Source of the DNA: Rhizobium sp. 9140
Lineage (GTDB): Bacteria > Pseudomonadota > Alphaproteobacteria > Rhizobiales > Rhizobiaceae
Direction of reading: 5' to 3'
Assembly (NCBI RefSeq): GCF_900067135.1
Contig: NZ_FJUR01000002.1
Location: 919,501 to 983,500, forward strand
DNA: 64,000 bases
In this document: positions 42,680 to 51,212 of the stretch, piece after piece
Layout of the letters: each line of letters starts with the position of its first letter
Position numbering within the stretch: position 1 is the first letter of the stretch
The notes under the pieces: model-generated
Databases searched by the model: none
Told to the model about the DNA's origin: nothing
The model's input: only the letters and a program-made list of their open reading frames with translations
Made by a program: the position numbers and the translations under genes

Positions 42680-44563
42680 TCATATTGCGATTTCCGGCAC
42701 GCCCGCATCAGTCAGAAGCTGATAGAGCTCAGCCACATTGTTTCGGTTTCCGCGTTGATAGCAGAAGGCGAAGATGGCGCGCTGTTTCGCCCGCGAGAGG
42801 GCGACGAAAAACGCAGCGACGCCTTCGGGGTCGCCGGGGGTGTGGGCCCACCAAGCCCGGTCATCGAGGCCGACGAAGATGATGGTGTCGTATTCGAGCC
42901 CCTTGCTCTTATGGACAGTCATCATCGGAACCTGACCGACGCCCTCGAACGCGTCGAGGCACGCCGTCCAGGTCACCGCACCGTTGACGCAAGCGAAGAA
43001 GTGGATGCAAAAAGCTTCAAGGATGATCTCAAGCTGCTCGCCAACGCCGTATTCAGCATAGGTGCGGGCGATTGCATCGAGATCCAGATAGTCGAAAACC
43101 CGTGTGGCGAAGTCGAGGGCGCTCTGCTGCGACGGGGCGGTGGCCGCCATGTCGGTGCGGAGGGCCGCGAGGAATGCGGTGAGCTCCGCCTCGACAGTGG
43201 CCGCGCGCGCGTCATCCTCCTGCCCGATAGCGCGCAGCACCTGGACGGAAGAGGAGACCAACTGCCAGGCTGCCGGTGCGCGGCGGGTCGCGCCAAGGCG
43301 GAAGATTGCAATCGCGAGCCGGCTCAGGTCATCAGATAACAAATCCTGAAGAGAGGTTTTGCCGAGAGAATGGCTCTCATTGCGAATCCGCAGGCCATGA
43401 ACGGCGAAGGCTCCAGCGAGTTCGCGCTCATAATCATCGGACTTCTGTTTCACGAGGAGCGCGTAGTCGCGCGGCGCCCGGCCGCGGGTGGCAATGTCAT
43501 TGGCGATCCATTGCGCCAGGTGGGCGGCTTCCGCCGCAATGGTCTGGCTGGACCAAACCTGAGCCACGTCGCCATCGACCTGACGGGCGGTCTGAGCGAC
43601 CGTGGGGACGGTGTTCGGATCGAGCGCGCGCGCGACGATATGCTGGATCGCGACCAGGTCCGGCGAGGAACGGAAGTTGAAAAGGAGGGGGAACCTTGCT
43701 CCGCCGAAATCGGCCTGCAGCCGCTGAAAGGCGTCCTGACGCGCGCCGGCGAAGACCATGATCCGCTGCTTGTCGTCACCGACGCCGGTGATGATGGTTT
43801 GCCCGCCAGAGAACGCCGAATGCAGGAAGTCGTATTGCGCGTAGGTCGTGTCCTGGAATTCGTCCACGAACACGAAGGGATAGGTGGCGACGAGCGCCCG
43901 GCGGATGTGGGGATTGGCCCGGAGTAGCTGCTCCGCGAGTCGGTTGATGCCGACGAAGGTGAGTGAAGAAGGCTGTCCTGGAGGTAGTTGCGTCGACCAC
44001 CAGCGGGCGATGGTGAACTCGGCGGCGTTTTGGGGCGCGATAGGCCCCATCGGCAGGCGGTAGCCGCCGACAATCTTGGCTTCAAAATCGCCCGCACTGT
44101 AGCCGGCGATTTCCGCCTGCCATTCCGGCGGCGCACCGAGCCGGGCAAGCGTGAGGAAGCCTTCTATCGTCTTGCGCTTTGGGAAGGCGATTTCGTAAGG
44201 CCGGGTCGGGCGCCATTCGGCGAGGATGGCGTTGAGAAAGCGATCGACCAGACTTTTGGTGAAGGCGTCGAAGGTTACCGACACGAACCGGTTGGCGAAC
44301 TCTGGCGGGCACCGCTGGCGGACGCGCGACGCGAGATTGTTGGCTGCATCCGTTTTGAACGAAATCGCTAGCACGCGGTGCGGCGCTCGGCAGAGGCCCG
44401 TTTCAAGCAGATAGTCGGCGCGTTGGGCCAGAAACTCGGTCTTGCCGGCGCCGGGGCCTGCGACCACGCACGCCGAGCCGACGTGGCGCAGGGCATTCCA
44501 CGCTGCCGGTTCGAGATCGTTAATGCCGCTGGGGCGCCAGTCCTCTGGCCGAATAAGGCGCAT
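42680..44563 (-). CDS. UvrD/Rep-type superfamily 1 helicase, Gabija-B-like
   Basis: This is a 627-residue helicase. Walker A is VVAGPGAGKTEFLAQRADYL, motif Ia is ISFKTDAANNLASR, Walker B is YPFVFVDEFQDTTYAQY, motif III is GVGDDKQRIMVFAGA, motif IV is LLFNFRSSPDLV, and the C-terminal motifs are MMTVHKSKGLEYDTIIFVG and ALSRAKQRA. ATG 44563 is two bp after the OLD-nuclease stop, so the genes are coupled. An OLD/TOPRIM nuclease followed by a UvrD helicase is the Gabija gajA-gajB arrangement; typical GajB is near 500 residues, so this is longer. The frame stays open to 44938, but that is upstream antisense-like reading through the other gene. Confidence 0.88.
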   Translation of the reverse strand: MRLIRPEDWRPSGINDLEPAAWNALRHVGSACVVAGPGAGKTEFLAQRADYLLETGLCRAPHRVLAISFKTDAANNLASRVRQRCPPEFANRFVSVTFDAFTKSLVDRFLNAILAEWRPTRPYEIAFPKRKTIEGFLTLARLGAPPEWQAEIAGYSAGDFEAKIVGGYRLPMGPIAPQNAAEFTIARWWSTQLPPGQPSSLTFVGINRLAEQLLRANPHIRRALVATYPFVFVDEFQDTTYAQYDFLHSAFSGGQTIITGVGDDKQRIMVFAGARQDAFQRLQADFGGARFPLLFNFRSSPDLVAIQHIVARALDPNTVPTVAQTARQVDGDVAQVWSSQTIAAEAAHLAQWIANDIATRGRAPRDYALLVKQKSDDYERELAGAFAVHGLRIRNESHSLGKTSLQDLLSDDLSRLAIAIFRLGATRRAPAAWQLVSSSVQVLRAIGQEDDARAATVEAELTAFLAALRTDMAATAPSQQSALDFATRVFDYLDLDAIARTYAEYGVGEQLEIILEAFCIHFFACVNGAVTWTACLDAFEGVGQVPMMTVHKSKGLEYDTIIFVGLDDRAWWAHTPGDPEGVAAFFVALSRAKQRAIFAFCYQRGNRNNVAELYQLLTDAGVPEIAI

Positions 44564-44565
44564 GG

Positions 44566-46533
44566 TCAGGCACCTGCGGGAGGAGGAGGGGTAAGACGAG
44601 CGACAATTGAGGTCAGGAGTGCGCGCAGTTCTTCGGGAGCGGTGGCCGCGAGGGCAGCCGGGTCTTGTGCACTCAACACCCGAACGTGGGTGCTGGGCTT
44701 GCCGCGCCCCAGGAACAGATAACGATACCAGCGCATCAAAACGTCCTGGTCGGCAGCGTACAGGTGAGGCAGACCGTCGTCGCCGAGAACCGCCGTGCGC
44801 GGCTCCCCTGCAGGCGAGGGCCCCTGGCGGCCGGGTTCGATGATCTGATAGGCGAGCGGGAGAGCCTTCAGCATCGAGTAGTCGAGGTCGAGGGGCGTGC
44901 AGAAGAAGACATTGAACTGGCGCAGCCAATTCATCCAATTTGTGATATTCGCAGTGTCCTCGATCGGCAGAGCATCGAAAGCCGCCAGATTGGCGGCTGG
45001 CCCTTGGGGGTTAAGATGCTGTCCGAAGATGGCCTGTGGCGTGACGTTGTTTGCGAGCAGTTGCGTGCAGGCCGTTTTTATACGTCCCCACCCACCCCCA
45101 GAACGGCCCCGGTCGAGATCCAGCAAGGTGGCGTAGGGGATGTCGAGATCGGTCAGCAGTCGCCAGAGGTGGTTCACATGCCGACCGCCCAGCGGAACGA
45201 CCGCGACAAAGGATCGATCGATGTCGAGCCCCATCGCCTCGGCGAGACGGGGAAGAACGACCTCCTCGGACGCACCTTCTCCCAGCACGACGAAGCGCGC
45301 GAAATAGAGTTCGGGATAGGTCCGCACGGCCTCGCGAATGAATTTCGATGCCTCTTCCTCGCCGACGGGGAGGTTGATCGGGCGGATGCGGGCCGTTCGA
45401 TCGTGCGGATCGAGCCGGAAGTGCCGGACCTGCGTCGGATCCACCCGGGCGAGGATGCTTGGGGAATGGCTGGAGACAACGGCCTGCGCCTGCGGCGACT
45501 TCGTCAGGTCCTGTATCTGCCGGACGATGCGGGAGAGATAGAAGGGAGCGAGATTGTTCTCGGGCTCTTCGATCGCGATGAGCGTGAGCGCGGGTAACGG
45601 TACGCCGCCAGCCTGGAAACCGGCCCCAGCAGGATCGGCGACGATCCCGGCTTCAACGTCCAGTGTCGCCGCGGTCATCGCCAAATGGAAGAGCGACCTC
45701 TGGCCGTCGCTCAGGTCATCGAGGGCTCGCTCCCGGCCGACCTCGTCGGGGCGGAAGACCACCTCTACCTTCCGGATGAAATGCTCAAAACGCAGATCGA
45801 GCGGGCGGAAGACCGGCGTCGTGTCGGTTCCGGCTGTGTACACTTCCTGCCACCGCCGCGTTACCGCTGCGGCAATCACATCGACGGCCGGCTCCCCGGC
45901 GAAAGCGCCGTTCAAGGCGGCGCCGGCGTTTGTGAACGTGTCGCGGACTCCCTGCGACCAGTTGATGGCGCGCCACAGCCTGCCGCGCAGAAAGGCCGTC
46001 ACCTGGGAGGCGCCGTCCCGCGTCGCCGGCACGTAGATCATTTGGATCCGCGCCCGGTCGGCGGCTTTCAACTCGGTGCAATCAGCGTCGGTGAACGCCC
46101 CGAAAGTCCGGACCGCCCAGTATTTCTGTTCAATCGCACCATCGAGCGAACCGTCATCGGTCCAGGTCGCTTCGAGACGCAGGCGGCATTTCAGCTTGCC
46201 CGCCTCCTCAGCTGCCATCTGATGAAAGAATTCTGGAATTGCCGCGCCACCGGCGCCGTCGGCGTCTAGTTCTGGAAAGGCAATGATTGCCTCTAGGACG
46301 AAGTTTCGCTGGAGTAGCGCGACAAGCTCGGTGGAAGGGACGTGAAAATCCTGACGCCGCAGTCGTCGCTGATCGCCCGTCACGCCGAAGAGGCGCTGCA
46401 GGGCTTGCATCAGGGCGGTCTTGCCCGCGCCGTTGACGCCGACAAAGGTGGTGAGGCCGGAGGTTAGATCGACGCTTGTCGCGACTGGTCCGAAGCAACG
46501 GAAATTCGTCAGACTGAGCCGCTCAATAAACAT
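44566..46533 (-). CDS. OLD-family ATPase/TOPRIM endonuclease, Gabija-A-like
   Basis: This is a 655-residue protein. ATG 46533 has GGGGAGG nine bases upstream, so I prefer it to ATG 46572. The ATPase part has Walker A GVNGAGKTALMQALQRLFG (about 33-45), the ABC signature LSDGQRSLFHLAM, Walker B LIAIEEPENNLAPFYLSRI and the His switch AVVSSHSPSILARV. A C-terminal TOPRIM nuclease follows, with Glu in VVLGEGASEEVVLPRLAEAM and acidic residues in LLDLDRGRSGGGWG. It is the usual class 2 OLD layout. Beside UvrD it forms a Gabija-like pair, which in Gabija nicks foreign DNA when NTP levels fall. The length exceeds typical GajA (about 580). Confidence 0.88.
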   Translation of the reverse strand: MFIERLSLTNFRCFGPVATSVDLTSGLTTFVGVNGAGKTALMQALQRLFGVTGDQRRLRRQDFHVPSTELVALLQRNFVLEAIIAFPELDADGAGGAAIPEFFHQMAAEEAGKLKCRLRLEATWTDDGSLDGAIEQKYWAVRTFGAFTDADCTELKAADRARIQMIYVPATRDGASQVTAFLRGRLWRAINWSQGVRDTFTNAGAALNGAFAGEPAVDVIAAAVTRRWQEVYTAGTDTTPVFRPLDLRFEHFIRKVEVVFRPDEVGRERALDDLSDGQRSLFHLAMTAATLDVEAGIVADPAGAGFQAGGVPLPALTLIAIEEPENNLAPFYLSRIVRQIQDLTKSPQAQAVVSSHSPSILARVDPTQVRHFRLDPHDRTARIRPINLPVGEEEASKFIREAVRTYPELYFARFVVLGEGASEEVVLPRLAEAMGLDIDRSFVAVVPLGGRHVNHLWRLLTDLDIPYATLLDLDRGRSGGGWGRIKTACTQLLANNVTPQAIFGQHLNPQGPAANLAAFDALPIEDTANITNWMNWLRQFNVFFCTPLDLDYSMLKALPLAYQIIEPGRQGPSPAGEPRTAVLGDDGLPHLYAADQDVLMRWYRYLFLGRGKPSTHVRVLSAQDPAALAATAPEELRALLTSIVARLTPPPPAGA

Positions 46534-46685
46534 TTTAGCCGACCTCCCCTTATTGGTGGCCGATCGCATCAAGTTTCCCTTGATTGGCAGTCGCGGCCTT
46601 CCATGATTTCGTCACTTATACTTCATCGATCAGTACAAGGCGCGCTGAAGCTTCAAGAATCGAGAGGCCCCTAAGCACGCCTTCC

Positions 46686-47339
46686 TCAAGCGTTTTTCGC
46701 GACCGCTGACGGCTTCGAAAATAGCGCGTGGCGAAGTTCGATCTGTGATCCGGTTTGGCGGGTGTGCCTTGTTCGGAAGCGCTCAATCGTTTCGATCGCG
46801 GCAAGTGGTGTAGGTCCCTCAGCGAGCGCGAGAGGGACATGGCTGCCGATGGCGTCGGCAATCCGTGAATTGGCAAAGGGCACGTCGCCGTCGAGCACGT
46901 AACCGAGCATGCACCCCACAGGCAGCTGTTCGGCATACTGCTCGGTGAGAAAACGCATCATGCCCTGGGTGACGTACACGGTGGCCAGGGAACTGCGGCC
47001 TCCGCCGTTGTTCACGTTGAGCCGCTTGCACTCATAGGCCAGGTATCGCTCCCGATCCCAGTCGAAGAGTACGGCGATGTCGATGATGCCCTTGCTGTAT
47101 TTCGACCCGTCAGCCGCTAGGCCGAACGGCTCGAACTGATACTCGACCCAATGGCATAACCGACGGACCACAACGTCCTTGGCGAGGCGATCGACGAGGT
47201 TGATGGTGATGACATCTTCCCCTGGCTGTTCGGGAAGAACCGCCATGCACTCTGGCCACGCTGCCGCGATCCGCTCCAGGAAGCGATCGTCAAACGAAAC
47301 GAAGTTGTCGACCCATCCCTGCACATCACCGATCAGCAT
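46686..47339 (-). CDS. PD-(D/E)XK nuclease-like protein (restriction partner of methylase)
   Basis: This is a 217-residue protein. SKGIIDIAVLFDWDRERYLAYECKRLN contains Asp87 and Glu103-x-Lys105, the D...ExK catalytic set. AAWPECMAV and GSHVPLALAEGPTPLAAIETI follow without known motifs. The start ATG 47339 shares one base with the methylase stop, so the nuclease is translated directly after the methylase; that pairing suggests a restriction-modification unit. A gap of about 150 bp separates it from the OLD gene. Confidence 0.72.
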   Translation of the reverse strand: MLIGDVQGWVDNFVSFDDRFLERIAAAWPECMAVLPEQPGEDVITINLVDRLAKDVVVRRLCHWVEYQFEPFGLAADGSKYSKGIIDIAVLFDWDRERYLAYECKRLNVNNGGGRSSLATVYVTQGMMRFLTEQYAEQLPVGCMLGYVLDGDVPFANSRIADAIGSHVPLALAEGPTPLAAIETIERFRTRHTRQTGSQIELRHALFSKPSAVAKNA

Positions 47340-50300
47340 CAATCCGCGCCCCGCTGTTGGGCTGCGGCGGCAGCTTGCTGGAGGTCCAGCGCTATTCCAT
47401 CGGCATCCGCGAGCGCCGTGGCGCGCAGCCAGAAGCGCATCTGCATAGGCTTGATGAGGTAGAGGCAGTCACCGACGAATACGCGCAGATCGGGCATGAG
47501 CTGGAAGTTACCGTCGAGGGGCCTGTGGATGTGGGCTGCGAGCTGCTCGAGTACGTCGCTGAGTTCGCCGGCCGCATCTTCGGCATACTCTTCATGGCCG
47601 CCCAGATGCAGGCGCAGGATCGCAAGATCAGCGCTGCGCGCGACAAGGCGCGCATCGATCTTCTTGCCTTTGAACCAGTCCGCGAGGCTCGCCGACAATG
47701 TGCGCGCGTATTGAGCGCGTTGCGGTTCGTCAGGCGCGCCCCAGAGTTTCGGGAAGTGGCCTTCATGGGGCTGAAGCGCAGGAAGGATCGCCTCGACAGT
47801 GTCGTCGATTAGCGCGATCTCATCGGGAGACAGGCAAAAATATTGGTACGCGAGCCGGTCGATCGTCCGAAGAACGTCGCCCTCGTCGATCTGCATCGAG
47901 AAGGGCTCCTTGGAGCGTTCGTATGCGTCGTCAACGATCGCAACCAGCTTATGGGCGGCTTGAGCGGCTGCGGCTTTATCAGGGACATCGTCGGGTGATG
48001 GAAACGGCAATCGCAACAGGTCGGCTTGCTTGACTTCCGGGCGATCCGAACCGAACGACGCGGTGCCATGAAAGGCATACCAGACCGCGATGCGACTATT
48101 GAGGATCGCCGTGAGAACCTTCGCGCGGTCACTTTGGCCGTCCGGCACCACGATCGCTTGCAAGATATCCTGGAATGTCAGCGGCTGATCGCAGTAGGCG
48201 GCGCGAAGGCGGTTTTGCGCTGTCTCCACCCCACGCGGGATAAGGATGCGCGAGCCATCGAAGCCGGGCTCGAACCCGCGGCGGCGAACCGTCGATGACG
48301 GGGCCGGCAGCAAGCCTTCCGCAGCCTGAGCCAGGCGCGAATAGGCTGCGATCGGCAGGTCAGGCAGTCGACCGACATACTCGCTGGCCAGCGGAGGCGC
48401 ATCGCTATCGCTATCTTCATTGAAGGGCTGATAGCCTTGCCCGATGACCCATCGATCGCCCGGCTTTTCGCGGCGACGGCTCAGGCTGCCGTAATCGCTG
48501 ATGAAGGCCCCTAGTTTGGGAAGCCTCGCGAGGTAGCCGAAGAGTTTGGCGTCCGGCTCGCGCATCCAGAGGCGCTGCTTGAAGATGAGCGGGTTATCCA
48601 GGACCGCGCCCACCCCGAGGGTGGTCTTGTCAGCGCTGCTCAGCGTGATGACGCGCTTGATGCGCAGATTAAGGTCGGCCTTTGGCGCCCAATAGTCGAA
48701 GCGATACGGGAAATTATCCGGATTGGCGCTGCTGTAGATGATCAGGGCGGTGGGGCGATGGGCTTTCTCGAAAAGCTGAAATCGAAGATCCGCGAAGTTG
48801 ATGATGCGGCGGACCTGAGATTTCCGGAAGAACGCGTCACGGGCTTCAACCGTGTTTTGGGCGTGGTTGTGCAAAAATCCCATCGCCGGCAACAGGAACG
48901 CGATCAGTCCGCCGTCGGCGAGATGCGAGAGGGCTTTCCAACTGAATGCCCAGGCGTCCTCGCCACCGGGCATCGGATGCCCTGCCTTCTTGCTCCACTG
49001 CACTGACGAACGTGCCGGACCGCGCCGACTGGTCCATGGCGGATTGCCGATGATCACCTCGTACCGGGGACCATCAGGCGATACTTTGAAAAAGTCCCGG
49101 CAGACAAGGGTTTTACCCCAGAGTTCCGGGAGGAGTTTTCCCCGAGTGATGAGTTTGCGGATGTCGCGTGGTGATACCTCCTCAAGGAGGGCGACGTAGA
49201 GCGAGAACACGGCGACCCGAACGGCGCCGCTATTCAGATCCCAGCCATGGATTTGACTCAGCAAGGACAGAAGTGTCTTCCAGGAAATCGACTGCGTCTT
49301 GTGCTTGGCGCGCCAATGTTCACACAGCCGCTGGAACGAGCGGACGAGGAAAACGCCTGAACCGCAAGCGGGGTCGAGGAAGTTTCCGGTCGTCCGTGTC
49401 GCATCTGGCAACATCTCCCAGGCTTGGGAAACGACGGTGTCGGCAAGGAACATTGGCGTGTAGTAGGCGCCGTTGGCGCGGCGTTCAGCCTCGCGCTCAC
49501 CTAGGAAGCGATCGTAGACGGCGCTGACTAGTTCGATCGGGATATAGCGGAAGTCATAGCCCCAGAACCGCTGCTGCCCTGAATGCGCCATTTCTTCGCG
49601 GCCTGACCGAAACCGCGCCAGGATCGTCAGATGGGCAGGCGTGACTTCGGGTGCCTCGCCCATGGGCTCGAAAGAGCACGGCGCGACGAACAGATCGCCG
49701 TTGAAATCCGCATGCAGCGTTCGGAAGAAGGATCGGAAGAGATCGACGTCGCCCCTTTCCAGCAGCGCCGAGAAACTCTCGGCGCTCTTGTCGGATACGG
49801 CCGCAAAATAGGCGGGGGTTACGATCTCCCGGTCTTCAAGATAGGCGATAAACATCGCCTGTATGAGCAGGGCTTGCGCCGCATCGGGGGCGAGCGCGGC
49901 CTTCTGCAGGAGGTCGTGGGACGCATTCAGATTGTCGAGGAGAACCTGATCGATGCGTTCTTTTGGCGGGAAATATTCGCCGTAGTCTTTCCAAAGACGT
50001 CCGGATTCCGCGCCGTAGATGAGATTCTGAAATCTCAGGGTTTCGGTCATCAGGCTGAGGCTATCGATAAGGCAGCGGGCCTCAAAGGCGTCGCCTGGAT
50101 CGCTAAGCGGAGTGCGGGCGAGCGAAAACGCTCTGAGCGTATCGTCGGCGATGACCAGCAATAGGCTTGCCAGGCCCTGATTCCACAGCGCGCCGTGAAG
50201 GTCGATTATTGCGGCACGATCATAGTGATCGGCTTCCAGGATCGCGACAGTCGGGACGCCCTGGACGCAGAAGATCGCTGATACGCCCATTTCTGTAAGG

Positions 50301-50437
50301 GCGGCTCGGATGGCCGGCGCATGTGGCACGTCGCTGACGGCCTCGGCTGACTCGTAGAGTTCAGGCGAGCGCCGATGTGTAAGCCCCAAGCGGTCTTTCC
50401 ACTCCGGCGCCAACGTGGATGCCAAAATGGTGGTCAT
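47339..50437 (-). CDS. Eco57I/PglX-like N6-adenine DNA methyltransferase
   Basis: This is a 1032-residue protein; ATG 50437 overlaps the HTH stop (ATGA). The AdoMet site is NFLDPACGSGVFLVRSFQRL (motif I), preceded by RANGAYYTPMFLADTVV; the catalytic motif IV is VIIGNPPWTSRRG. This is the gamma-class N6-adenine layout of Eco57I-type and BREX PglX enzymes. The N-terminal 330 residues look like the domain that in type IIG enzymes holds the nuclease, but no D...ExK set is seen there. The nuclease is instead encoded by the next gene. The C-terminal 450 residues probably recognise the target. Neighbours indicate a defence role. Confidence 0.85.
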   Translation of the reverse strand: MTTILASTLAPEWKDRLGLTHRRSPELYESAEAVSDVPHAPAIRAALTEMGVSAIFCVQGVPTVAILEADHYDRAAIIDLHGALWNQGLASLLLVIADDTLRAFSLARTPLSDPGDAFEARCLIDSLSLMTETLRFQNLIYGAESGRLWKDYGEYFPPKERIDQVLLDNLNASHDLLQKAALAPDAAQALLIQAMFIAYLEDREIVTPAYFAAVSDKSAESFSALLERGDVDLFRSFFRTLHADFNGDLFVAPCSFEPMGEAPEVTPAHLTILARFRSGREEMAHSGQQRFWGYDFRYIPIELVSAVYDRFLGEREAERRANGAYYTPMFLADTVVSQAWEMLPDATRTTGNFLDPACGSGVFLVRSFQRLCEHWRAKHKTQSISWKTLLSLLSQIHGWDLNSGAVRVAVFSLYVALLEEVSPRDIRKLITRGKLLPELWGKTLVCRDFFKVSPDGPRYEVIIGNPPWTSRRGPARSSVQWSKKAGHPMPGGEDAWAFSWKALSHLADGGLIAFLLPAMGFLHNHAQNTVEARDAFFRKSQVRRIINFADLRFQLFEKAHRPTALIIYSSANPDNFPYRFDYWAPKADLNLRIKRVITLSSADKTTLGVGAVLDNPLIFKQRLWMREPDAKLFGYLARLPKLGAFISDYGSLSRRREKPGDRWVIGQGYQPFNEDSDSDAPPLASEYVGRLPDLPIAAYSRLAQAAEGLLPAPSSTVRRRGFEPGFDGSRILIPRGVETAQNRLRAAYCDQPLTFQDILQAIVVPDGQSDRAKVLTAILNSRIAVWYAFHGTASFGSDRPEVKQADLLRLPFPSPDDVPDKAAAAQAAHKLVAIVDDAYERSKEPFSMQIDEGDVLRTIDRLAYQYFCLSPDEIALIDDTVEAILPALQPHEGHFPKLWGAPDEPQRAQYARTLSASLADWFKGKKIDARLVARSADLAILRLHLGGHEEYAEDAAGELSDVLEQLAAHIHRPLDGNFQLMPDLRVFVGDCLYLIKPMQMRFWLRATALADADGIALDLQQAAAAAQQRGAD

Positions 50438-50910
50438 GCTCGTCTTCCACGTCGTGCAGTTTGCGGGCCGATCGCAGTGGGGGGAAACTTTAGATAGCCT
50501 TGAGCCAGGTCGGCTTCGGTAGCCGTAAGCGCCGCCTGCAAGCGCGACACGATGGGTCCACAAGGAACGCATAGCGTGGAGGCGTCGGGCGACGGACGCG
50601 CATGCGTGCCAGCGTCAACGAGACGGATGCTATCGGCTTCGATCAGGGCAACGGAGGTTTCCAGCGCGAGCCAAGACTTGCCGCGACACTCCCTGATCAG
50701 TTGATCGAAACGGCCGCCAACCGTGCCGACGCGGACACCGAAATCTCTGACCAGTTCGGCCACGATCGCCATCGCGACCACGTCCCCAGGTGTGAAGCTT
50801 GGGGCGTGCCCCTTATGCGCAGCCAATGCCGGTATGGCATCCCGCCACGTACGAAACGCGTCCACTGAAATGGAAAGTAGCTCGCGAATCTGACTTTGAG
50901 TGTAACGCAT
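50434..50910 (-). CDS. HTH (MerR-like) regulator heading the methylase operon
   Basis: This is a 158-residue protein. MRYTQSQIRELLSISVDAFRTWRDAIPALAAHKGHAPSFTPGDVVAMAIVAELV has a MerR-type HTH with the wing and following helix. The C-terminal part has paired cysteines in CVPCGPI. ATG 50910 is preceded by a close GGAG; the frame starts at TTG 50919. It overlaps the methylase start by four bases. It resembles in size and role the HTH protein at 38682-39170, suggesting that both nuclease loci are controlled by related small regulators. Confidence 0.65.
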   Translation of the reverse strand: MRYTQSQIRELLSISVDAFRTWRDAIPALAAHKGHAPSFTPGDVVAMAIVAELVRDFGVRVGTVGGRFDQLIRECRGKSWLALETSVALIEADSIRLVDAGTHARPSPDASTLCVPCGPIVSRLQAALTATEADLAQGYLKFPPTAIGPQTARRGRRA

Positions 50911-51212
50911 GTACTCCAATTAGCTCGGAATGCTGCCCATATCAATACGGGGTAAGCCCCGCATATGTATTTGTTTTGTTCTACTCGCAAAAATGCTTCC
51001 TTTTATCCTAAGCGTGTCTGTCGCATAGGTGTTCACGTTTCTATTGGCACGGAGCTGTTGGCGATCAGCCTCGCTACATAAGGGACGAGATTTCGGCGGC
51101 AATTTCAAAATGCGTGCGTCGAATGACAAATTGCTACGCTTACGAGCTCCAGTGGTCGGGTGTTTTGTGGTAACCAAAGCGATCGTCGGATGGCACGTAG
51201 ATATGGAAAATT

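Noticed and set aside
42708..42750. Longer start for the HEPN gene at ATG 42708
   Set aside because: It would begin inside the helicase gene, while ATG 42666 gives a clean 13-bp gap.
44564..44938. Upstream extension of the UvrD frame to 44938
   Set aside because: The extra 125 codons overlap the end of the OLD gene in another frame and contain no helicase motif; Walker A is correctly placed from ATG 44563.
44665..45597. 310-residue plus-strand frame inside the OLD gene
   Set aside because: Fully antisense to an intact, motif-rich OLD-family gene; composition is that of a shadow.
47340..50434. BREX system
   Set aside because: The methylase resembles PglX, but no PglZ, BrxC or BrxL gene is present in the window.
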